From Odiellus spinosus (lineage: Eukaryota; Arthropoda; Arachnida; Opiliones; Phalangiidae), in contig CAWUCO010000207.1 in NCBI GenBank assembly GCA_963920705.1, positions 186,001 through 250,000 of the forward strand: DNA of 64,000 nt, in the 5' to 3' direction. Under the pieces are notes generated by a model. That model saw only the letters and a program-made list of their open reading frames with translations. It did not search any database and was not told the origin of the DNA. The translations under genes were made by a program, and so were the position numbers. Shown here piece by piece: positions 52,850 through 61,600 of the stretch. The number at the start of each line of letters is the position of its first letter. Position 1 is the first letter of the stretch.

Positions 52850-55748
52850 ATTTAGACAAAATTAACACCACTCGAAAGAACAAATATTGGTCTATCTAAA
52901 AAACAAGAGTTTTGGATTATCCGTTGAAAAACATGGAAAATATGGCCAATTCAAAAAACATGTAATATCAAAAAGCGAATTTTTAAAATCTGAAATTTGA
53001 CTATTTTGATATTGTATGATTTCTTGAATTGGCCATATTTTTCTTGTTTTTCAACGGATTTTTGAAAACTCTTATTATTTAGACTGTCCATTAATTGCTC
53101 TTTCGAATGACTTTGGTTTAGTCTAAATTGCCAAAATGTGACAAATATAAAATTGGTTAAAATTAAGCAAAAACGCTTAAAAATCCAAGATTAATGGATT
53201 CAAATTGACACAAAACATTTGATTTTTAAGCGATTTAGACAAAATCAAAACCTATCGAAAGAGCAAATATTGGACTATCTAAAAAACAAGAGTTTTGGAA
53301 AATCCGTTGAAAAACATGGAAAATATGGCCAATTGAAAAAACATCTAATATCAAAAAGCGAATTTTTAAAATCTGAAATTTGACTATTTTGATATTGTAT
53401 GATTTCTTGAATTGGCCATATTTTTCTTGTTTTTCAACGGATTTTTGAAAACTCTTATTATTTAGACTGTCCATTAATTGCTCATTCGAATGACTTTGGT
53501 TTTGTCTAAATTGCCAAAATGTGACAAATATAAAATTGGTTAAAATTAAGCAAAAACGCTTAAAAATCCAAGATTATTGGATTCAAATGGACACAAAACA
53601 TTTGATTTTTAAGCGATTTAGACAAAATTAACCCCACTCGAAAGAACAAATATTGGTCTATCTAAAAAACAAGAGTTTTGGAAAATCCGTTGAAAAACAT
53701 GGAAAATATGGCCAATTCAAAAAACATCTAATATCAAAAAGCGAATTTTTAAAATCTGAAATTTGACTATTTTGATATTGTATTTCTTGAATTGGCCATA
53801 TTTTTCTTGTTTTTCAACGGATTTTTGAAAACTCTTATTCTTTAGACTGTCTATTAATTGCTCTTTCGAATGACTTTGGTTTTGTCTAAAATTGCCAAAA
53901 CGTGACAAATATAAAATTGGTTAAAATTAAGCAAAAACGCTTAAAAATCCAAGATTATATGATTCAAATGGACACAAAACATTTGATTTTTAAGCGATTT
54001 AGACAAAATTAACACCACTCGAAAGAGCAAATATTGGTCTATCTAAAAAACAAGAGTTTTGGAAAATTCGTTGAAAAACATGGAAAATATGGTCAATTCA
54101 AAAAACATCTAATATCAAAAAGCGAATTTTTAAAATCTGAAATTTGACTATTTTGATATTGTATGATTTCTTGAATTGGCCATATTTTTCTTGTTTTTCA
54201 ACGGATTTTTGAAATATCTTATTATTTAGACTGTCCATTAATAGCTCTTTCGAATGACTTTGGTTTTGTCTAAATTGCCAAAATGTGACAAATATAAAAT
54301 TGGTTAAATTTAAGCAAAAACGCTTAAAAATCCAAGATTATTGGATTCAAATGGACACAAAACATTTGATTTTTAAACGATTTAGACAAAATTTACACCA
54401 CTCGAAAGAACAAATATTGGTCTATCTAAAAAACAAGAGTTTAGGAAAATCCGTTGAAAAACATGGAAAATATGGCCAATTCAAAAAACATCTAATATCA
54501 AAAAGCGAATTTTTAAAATCTGAAATTTGACTATTTTGATATTGTATGATTTCTTGAATTGGCCATATTTTTCTTGTTTTTCAACGGATTTTTGAAAACT
54601 CTTATTATTTAGACTGTCCATTAATTGCTCTTTCGAATGACTTTGGTTTTGTCTAAATTGCCAAAATGTGACAAATATAAAATTGGTTAAATTTAAGCAA
54701 AAACGCTTAAAAATCCAAGATTATTGGATTCAAATGGACACAAAACATTTGATTTTTAAGCGATTTAGACAAAATTAACACCACTCGAAAGAACAAATAT
54801 TGGTCTATCTAAAAAACAAGAGTTTTGGAATATCCGTTGAAAAACATGGAAAATATGGCCAATTCAAAAAACATCTAATATCAAAAAGCGAATTTTTAAA
54901 ATCTGAAATTTGACTATTTTGATATTGTATGATTTCTTGAATTGGCCATATTTTTCTTGTTTTTCAACGGATATTTGAAAACTCTTATTATTTAAACTGT
55001 CCATTAATTGCTCTTTCGAATGACTTTGGTTTTGTCTAAATTGCCAAAACGTGACAAATATAAAATTGGTTAAAATTAAGCAAAAACGCTTAAAAATCCA
55101 AGATTATATGATTCAAATGGACACAAAACATTTGATTTTTAAGCGATTTAGACAAAATTAACACCACTCGAAAGAGCAAATATTGGTCTATCTAAAAAAC
55201 AAGAGTTTTGGAAAATTCGTTGAAAAACATGGAAAATATGGTCAATTCAAAAAACATCTAATATCAAAAAGCGAATTTTTAAAATCTGAAATTTGACTAT
55301 TTTGAAATTGTATGATTTCTTGAATTGGCCATATTTTTCTTCTTTTTCAACGGATTTTTGAAATCTCTTATTATTTAGACTGTCCATTAATTGCTCTTTC
55401 GAATGACTTTTCTTTAGTCTAAATTGCCAAAATGTGACAAATATAAAATTGGTTAAAATTAAGCAAAAACGCTTAAAAATCCAAGATTAATGAATTCAAA
55501 TTGACACAAAACATTTGATTTTTAAGCGATTTAGACAAAATCAAAACCTATCGAAAGAGCAAATATTGGACTATCTACAAAACAAGAGTTTTAGAAAATC
55601 CGTTGAAAAACATGGAAAATATGGCCAATTGAAAAAATATCTAATATCAAAAAGCGAATTTTTAAAATCTGAAATTTGACTATTTTGATATTGTATGATT
55701 TCTTGAATTGGCCATATTTTTCTTGTTTTTCAACGGATTTTTGAAATT

Positions 55749-55797
55749 AGGATAAACACGTTCGTGTTTATTAGGATAAACACGTTCGTGTTTATCC
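55749..55797. repeat. Doubled 24-bp palindrome at the island's left edge
   Basis: The unit GGATAAACACGTTCGTGTTTAT recurs at a 24-bp period. Its arms ATAAACACG and CGTGTTTAT pair perfectly around a TT centre (55752-55771). The second copy extends to GGATAAACACG/CGTGTTTATCC (55774-55797). It lies directly at the satellite boundary. It could be a protein-binding dyad or the end of a mobile element; nothing decides between these. Confidence 0.85.
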
Positions 55798-55872
55798 CTT
55801 TATCTGAACTAGAATTTCATCAGAAACCGTAATGTCTTTTCCAATGGACCCGCGGCGCTTGATAACTGAAAG

Positions 55873-55896
55873 CGTCGTCGTCGTCGTCGTCGTCGT
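55873..55896 (+). repeat. (CGT)8 microsatellite
   Basis: Eight perfect CGT triplets within a locally GC-richer stretch (CCCGCGGCGC lies about 25 bp upstream). They are read as ACG (Thr) codons on the minus strand, but no convincing protein surrounds them. Confidence 0.95.
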
Positions 55897-56035
55897 TTCC
55901 CTCTTCCCACCGTCCACTGAATTCGAATTAATACAGACAAAGGTACTTTTGAAAAAATTTGATAAGACTTCGATCAGGTACAAGAGTATCTCTAGTTAAA
56001 CACAGATTTCAATAATGAAATGTTGATTAAGTATA

Positions 56036-56445
56036 CGAAGTAATAGAAAGTAAGGTACCTGAATGGGTTACAAAAGGGTGAAATCTTAAGCTTAGCCGAG
56101 CTTTACTAATTGCTTCAAAATGAATAAACAAAAATTTTATTTCTTAAACAGTAGAATGATAAGGAATATCCATCGAATTCGAGTTAATAGAAAGTAAGGC
56201 GCCTGAATGGGTTACAAAAGGGTGAAATCATAAGCTTAGCCGAGCTTTATTAATTGCTTCAAAATGGTAAACAAAATTTTATTTCTTAAACAGTAGAATG
56301 ATAATGAATATCCATCGAATTCGAGTTAATAGAGAGACAGATGCCTGTATGGGTGACGAAAAGGGTAAAACATATAACTAGCCGAGCTTTATTAATTGGC
56401 TTTAAATTGATAAACAAAAATTGATTTTATTAAACAGTTGATAAG
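56036..56445 (+). repeat. Three-unit ~143-bp tandem repeat
   Basis: TAATAG(A/G) recurs at 56041, 56185 and 56327 (spacings 144 and 142). Each unit continues with a GCCTGAATGGG-like segment, AGCCGAGCTTTA(T/C)TAATTG, and TTAAACAGT. The first two units are close and the third is more diverged. A fragment of a preceding unit (GAATTCGAATTAATA near 55920) suggests an older, longer array. The repeat is not related to the 383-bp satellite. Confidence 0.9.
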
Positions 56446-56655
56446 TTTTTTTTAATGGCATTTTTTATCGTTAACGGAAAATTGCATTTATTGGGTTCTT
56501 TTACTAGGGTAGCCCTCTTCAGCCGTCTAATTTTGACTATTATGTCATATCATGAGTATCCCATTATATTCACCCTAATTCACCGTAATTAAAAAGTTGG
56601 AATGATTTTCTTATCATTTGATTTTTTAACTTTAATAATATATCTCTTCTCGGCC
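56446..56655. other. AT-rich stretch, no feature seen
   Basis: AT-rich sequence with no repeat, RNA or coding signal that I can support. It leads into the TATA-like site. Confidence 0.6.
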
Positions 56656-56682
56656 TATATAAACGAGATTTGCATATTCAGT
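56656..56682 (+). promoter_or_regulatory. Weak TATA/initiator-like pair
   Basis: TATATAAA at 56656-56663 is followed by TCAGT at 56678-56682, which matches the arthropod initiator. The spacing (T at about -24 from the initiator A) is shorter than the usual -30. A polyadenylation-like AATAAA lies at 56971. TATA, TCAGT and AATAAA in this order could mark a solo LTR, but no paired terminal repeats are seen. Chance occurrence in AT-rich DNA is likely. Confidence 0.2.
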
Positions 56683-56710
56683 ACTCACAGATGCACTGTA
56701 CCAATGCGTG

Positions 56711-56848
56711 GTTTACGTTTACGTTTACGTTTACGTTTACGTTTACGTTTACGTTTACGTTTACGTTTACGTTTACGTTTACGTTTACGTTTACGTTTAC
56801 GTTTACGTTTACGTTTACGTTTACGTTTACGTTTACGTTTGCGTTTAA
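56711..56848 (+). repeat. (GTTTAC)21 hexamer microsatellite
   Basis: Twenty-one perfect GTTTAC units (56711-56836), then GTTTGC and GTTTAA. The hexamer lacks stops in several frames, giving Arg-Leu, Phe-Thr and Lys-Arg dipeptide frames on both strands that are not genes. The perfect units imply recent expansion. It is not a known telomere repeat. Confidence 0.97.
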
Positions 56849-57515
56849 AATTGTGGGGAGCCCTCTCGTTTGTGCAATGGTGACGTCTTCGATTGTTTAG
56901 GCAATCGTTTCTCACCTATATTTCGGTGATAAGAGACTCATTTCTCACGATCTTTTGGGTAGAATACTCGAATAAACCGAAGCGATTGAATGTAAATCGC
57001 CTTACCTAGAAATGTGGCCAATATAATATAGTAAGTCACTGTAAAAACATTTCACTATGAGAGTTCTAGGGATTAAATATCACTCGAGTTGGACTTCATA
57101 TCCTGCCAAGTGCTCGATTACACATGAAATTTATAGATTAACGTTTTCAATCTCTACTTTATTTTTTAAAATACTTGAGTTTTGCGACTAAGATGTGCTT
57201 TAGATCCAATAGCTTCGTCATTACAACTACGTAATAACGTTGCTATTAAGTAGTTGACCAATTATTGAAGTCTGTATCTAAATCACGTCTAACTCAATTA
57301 TAATAAAAAATAAAGATTTAGAATTTTAAATAGGATATACGAAACGGAAATTGATGTCGGCGAGTTAAATAAACGGCCACATACTTCTGGCCTCCAGAAT
57401 TATGTTCTCATGCTGCTTTAAAGAATTGTTTCGCTTTCCATGCTCATTTTTTGTCGATGCGATTCAATATTATAAATTTAATCTCTAGCTCGGTCTAGCC
57501 CGTCCCTCTTGTAAT
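56849..57515. other. Non-coding unique-looking sequence
   Basis: No frame over about 60 codons and no RNA gene or repeat is recognised. Minor inverted motifs (AACTAC...GTAGTT near 57,230) are within chance expectation. Confidence 0.6.
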
Positions 57516-57935
57516 ATTTTAGGTAAGGCTAGGTTAGTTAATCCCTCGACCTCCCCCGTCCATCTGGTAATCTTTAAGGTGAGGTTAGGTTAGTTAATCC
57601 CTCTAATTAGCCAATCCTTCCAACTAGTTAATCCTTAGCTCGGGCTATTTGTAATATTTTAGGTAAGGCTAGGTTAGGTTAGTTAATTCCTCGAATTAGC
57701 CCATCGTTCCAACTAGTTAATCCCTCGGGTTACCCATTCCATCAAGTAATCTTTAAGGTTAAATTAGGTTAATTAAACACTGGAAATAGCCCATCCCTCC
57801 AACTAGGTAATCCCTACAACTCGGGCTAACCCGTTCCTCTTGTAGTATTTTAGGTAAGATTAGTTTAGGTTAGTTAATCAATTGAACTTGCCCATCCCTG
57901 TTTTACAACTTAGGTAAGGTTAGGTTAGTTAATCT
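57516..57935 (+). repeat. Degenerate TTAGG-like interspersed repeat block
   Basis: Six copies of AGGTTAGTTAAT or a close relative lie at about 57534, 57590, 57679, 57769, 57870 and 57927. They often follow TATTTTAGGTAAG and precede (T)CCCTC...GCCCATCC(C/T)TCCAACTAGTTAATCC. Spacings of about 56-101 bp show an irregular tandem unit that has decayed. AGGTTAGGTTAG fragments resemble the arthropod telomere pentamer TTAGG but are never in a long pure run. Confidence 0.75.
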
Positions 57936-58101
57936 CTGCCTTTCGAGATTTGTACCAGGGTCTCAATTACGAATAGATTGAAGCCTCAATTAAACGCTTT
58001 AATTTTTATTCAGCATTAGTAAGAATTAAAGTTCAATAAACCTATAAAGCAAAATAGTGAAATGTGGAAAAGGTGTATATTTTTGGAGAAAAAGGACAGA
58101 A
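57936..58101. other. Short unique stretch before the palindromic element
   Basis: AT-rich and without a gene. GGACAGAAATTAT at 58094-58106 overlaps the start of the next element and occurs again inside its left arm (58173-58185). Confidence 0.6.
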
Positions 58102-58608
58102 ATTATACAAAAAAGAGGTTGCTTCGCACCCTTAAAAAAACTCTTTATCTAACTCGAATCAAACCCGTGAAGGGACAGAAATTATTTGTTAGAGAAAGAG
58201 CAATTTCATATCTTTAAAATTATAGTTAGTAGATTTAGTCTACTACTTCAAAGATTTTATTACTATTATATATTTTCCAAAAAACGGATAAAGACGACCT
58301 AATTAACCATCCTCTCCCATTGATGTTTATTTTAAATTCTATCAGTATCACTAATAAAATTAGCTAAAGATGGAGTTCCTTTAATGTATATATATTTATC
58401 ATTAGTCCTAGGTCGTCTTTATCCGTTTTTTGGAAAATATATAATAGTAATAAAATCTTTGAAGTAGTAGACTAAATCTACTAACTATAATTTTAAGGAT
58501 ATGAAATTGCTCTTTCTCTAACAAATAATTTCTGTCCCTTCACGGGTTTGATTCGAGTTAGATAAAGAGTTTTTTTAAGGGTGCGAAGCAACCTCTTTTT
58601 TGTATAAT
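58102..58608. mobile_element. 507-bp palindromic MITE-like element
   Basis: Two 199-bp arms (58102-58300 and 58410-58608) are exact reverse complements except at one pair (58213 T against 58497 G). They enclose a 109-bp AT-rich spacer with no coding frame. The ends read ATTATACAAAAAAGAGG and CCTCTTTTTTGTATAAT. If the outer ATTA is flank, TA next to CAAAAAAGAG would suit a Tc1/mariner-type target duplication, but this is inference. The right end coincides with the first satellite base, so the element forms the island's edge. A recent inverted duplication is the alternative. Confidence 0.75.
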
Positions 58609-61600
58609 CTCTTATTATTTAGACTGTCCATTAATTGCTCTTTCGAATGACTTTGCTTTAGTCTAAATTGCCAAAATGTGACAAATATAAAATTGGTTAA
58701 AATTAAGCAAAAACGCTTAAAAATCCAAGATTAATGGGTTCAAATTGACACAAAACATTTGATTTTTAAACGATTTAGACAAAATTAACACCACTCGAAA
58801 GAGCAAATATTGGTCTATCTAAAAAACAAGAGTTTTGGAAAATTCAATGATAAACATGGAAAATATGGTCAATTCAAAAAACATCTAATATCAAAAAGCG
58901 AATTTTTAAAATCTGAAATTTGATTTTTTTTTGATATTGTATGATTTCTTGAATTGGCCATATTTTTCTTGTTTTTCAACGGATTTTTGAAAACTCTTAT
59001 TATTTAGAATGTCCATTAATTGCTCTTTCGAATGACTTTGCTTTAGTCTAAATTGCCAAAATGTGACAAATATAAAATTGGTTAAAATTAAGCAAAAACG
59101 CTTAAAAATCCAAGATTAATGGATTCAAATTGACACAAAACTTTTGATTTTTAAGCGATTTAGACAAAATCAAAACCTATCGAAAGAGCAAATATTGGAC
59201 TATCTACAAAACAAGAGTTTTGGAAAATCCGTTGAAAAACATGGAAAATATGGCCAATTGAAAAAATATCTAATATCAAAAAGCGAATTTTTAAAATCTG
59301 AAATTTAACTATTTTGATATTGTATGATTTCTTGAATTGGCCATATTTTTCTTGTTTTTCATCGGATTTTTGAAAACTCTTATTATATAGACTGTCCATT
59401 AATTGCTCTTTCGAATGACTTTGGTTTTGACTAAATTGCCAAAACGTGACAAATATAAAATTGGTTAAAATTAAGCAAAAACGCTTAAAAATCCAAGATT
59501 ATATGATTCAAATGGACACAAAACATTTGATTTTTAAGCGATTTAGACAAAATTAACACCACTCGAAAGAGCAAATATTTGTCTATCTAATAAAAAGAGT
59601 TTTGGCAAATCCGTTGAAAAACATGGAAAATATGGCCAATTCAAAAAACATCTAATATCAAAAAGCGAATTTTTAAAATCTGAAATTTGACTATTTTGAT
59701 ATTGTATGGTTTCTTGAATTGGCCATATTTTTCTTGTTTTTCAACGGATTTTTGAAAACTCTTATTATTTAGACTCTCCATTAATTGCTCTTTCGAATGA
59801 CTTTGGTTAAGTCTAAATTGCCAAAATGTGACAAATTTAAAATTGGTTAAAATTAAGCAAAAAGGCTTAAACATCCAAGATTAATGGATTCAAATTGACT
59901 CAAAACATTTGATTTTTAAGCCATTTAGACAAAATCAAAACCTATCGAAAGAAGAAATATTGGACTATCTAAAAAACAAGAGTTTTGGAAAATCCGTTGA
60001 AAAACATGGAAAATATGGCCAATTCAAAAAACATCTAATATCAAAAAGCGAATTTTTAAAATCTGAAATTTGACTATTTTGATATTGTATGGTTTCTTGA
60101 ATTGGCCATATTTTTCTTGTTTTTCAACGGATTTTTGAAAACTCTTATTATTTAGACTGTCCATTAATTGCTCTTTCGAATGACTTTGGTTTTGTCTAAA
60201 TTGCCAAAACGTGACAAATATAAAATTGGTTAAAATTAAGCAAAAACGCTTAAAAATCCAAGATTATATGATTCAAATGGACACAAAACATTTGATTTTC
60301 AAGCAATTTAGACAAAATTAACACCACTCGAAAGAACAAATATTGGTCTATCTAAAAAACAAGAGATTTGGAAAATCCGTTGAAAAACATGGAAAATATG
60401 GCCAATTCAAAAAACATCTAATGTCAAAAAACGAATTTTTAAAATCTAAAATTTGACTATTTTGATATTGTATGGTTTCTTGAATTGGCCATATTTTTCT
60501 TCTTTTTCAACGGATTTTTGAAAACTCTTATTATTAAGACTATCCATTAATTGCTCTTTCGAATGACTTTGGTTTTGTCTTAATTGCCAAAACGTGACAA
60601 ATATGAAATTGGTTAAAATTAAGCAAAAACGCTTAAAAATCCAAGGTTATTGGATTCAAATTGACACAAAACATTTGATTTTTAAGCGATTTAGACAAAC
60701 TTAAAACCTATCGAAAGAGCAAATATTGGACTATATAAAAAACCAGAGTTTTGGAAAATCCGTTGAAAAACATGGAAAATATGGCCAATTCAAAAAACAT
60801 CTAATATCAAAAAGCGAATTTTTAAAATCTGAAATTTGACTATTTTGATATTGTATGGTTTCTTGAATTGGCCATATTTTTCTTGTTTTTCAACGGATTT
60901 CTGAAAACTCTTATTATTTAGACTGTCCATTAATTGCTCTTTCGAATGACTTTGGTTTTGTCTAAATTGCCAAAACGTGACAAATATAAAATTGGTTAAA
61001 ATTAAGCAAAAACGCTTAAAAATCCAAGATTATATGATTCAAATGGACACAAAACATTTGATTTTTAAGCGATTTAGACAAAATTAACACCACTCGAAAG
61101 AGCAAATATTGGTCTATCTAAAAAACAAGAGATTTGGAAAATCCGTTGAAAAACATGGAAAATATGGCCAATTCAAAAAACATCTAATGTCAAAAAGCGA
61201 ATTTTTAAAATCTAAAATTTGACTATTTTGATATTGTATGGTTTCTTGAATTGGCCATATTTTTCTTCTTTTTCAACGGATTTTTGAAAACTCTTATTAT
61301 TTAGACTATCCATTAATTGCTCTTTCGAATGACTTTGGTTTTGTCTAAATTGCCAAAACGTGACAAATATGAAATTGGTTAAAATTAAGCAAAAACGCTT
61401 AAAAATCCAAGATTATTGGATTCAAATTGACACAAAACATTTGATTTTTAAGCGATTTAGACAAACTTAAAACCTATCGAAAGAGCAAATATTGGACTAT
61501 ATAAAAAACCAGAGTTTTGGAAAATCCGTTGAAAAACATGGAAAATATGGCCAATTCAAAAAACATCTAATATCAAAAAGCGAATTTTTAAAATCTAAAA

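Larger units (their letters stand above)
52468..52850 (+). repeat. Reference monomer showing the unit architecture
   Basis: A representative complete 383-bp unit. From left to right it has a 138-bp left arm, a centre at 52606 (AAAATCTGAAATTT), a 138-bp right arm ending in TTTTGTCTAAA at 52744, and a 106-bp linker. The linker holds a 45-bp unpaired block and a 12-bp inverted repeat. The next unit starts with TTTAGACAAA at 52851. All other monomers in the window follow this plan with substitutions and rare indels. Confidence 0.9.
34501..55746 (+). repeat. 383-bp satellite array, segment 5
   Basis: About 55 monomers without interruption. From about 35.6 kb the TTTCTCG variant gives way to TTTCTTG. 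Substitutions private to one or two monomers become commoner, for example AACAAGAGTTTTAGAAAATTAGTTG at about 42.2, 43.3 and 43.7 kb. Scattered frames of 63-81 codons on both strands are repeat artefacts. Higher-order repeats within it are listed separately. The segment ends abruptly at 55,746 inside the TTTTTGAAA|CTCTTATT part of a monomer. Confidence 0.97.
55747..58608. other. 2.86-kb non-satellite island
   Basis: A single-copy-looking stretch interrupts a monomer between TTTTTGAAA (ends 55746) and CTCTTATT (starts 58609). No flanking direct repeat longer than 2-3 bases is evident. It has richer composition in places, simple repeats, a short tandem repeat and a palindromic element at its right edge. 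No frame with recognisable protein features exists. A 63-codon frame at 55792-55983 on the minus strand owes its threonine run to the (CGT)8 microsatellite. Confidence 0.85.

Noticed and set aside
1-55746. CENP-B box in the TTCGTTGAAAAACATGG segment
   Set aside because: Only the TTCG and one A of the consensus fit; the CGGG part is absent. A centromere role cannot be argued from this motif.
55792-55983. 63-codon minus-strand frame with a threonine run
   Set aside because: The run is the (CGT)8 microsatellite. The frame begins next to non-coding repeats and has no domain or splice context I can support.
56711-56848. Telomeric repeat
   Set aside because: GTTTAC/GTAAAC is not a known telomere motif and lies inside the array, not at an end.
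56602-56915. Frames rich in Arg-Leu, Phe-Thr or Lys-Arg dipeptides
   Set aside because: All are translations of the (GTTTAC)21 array in different frames and strands.
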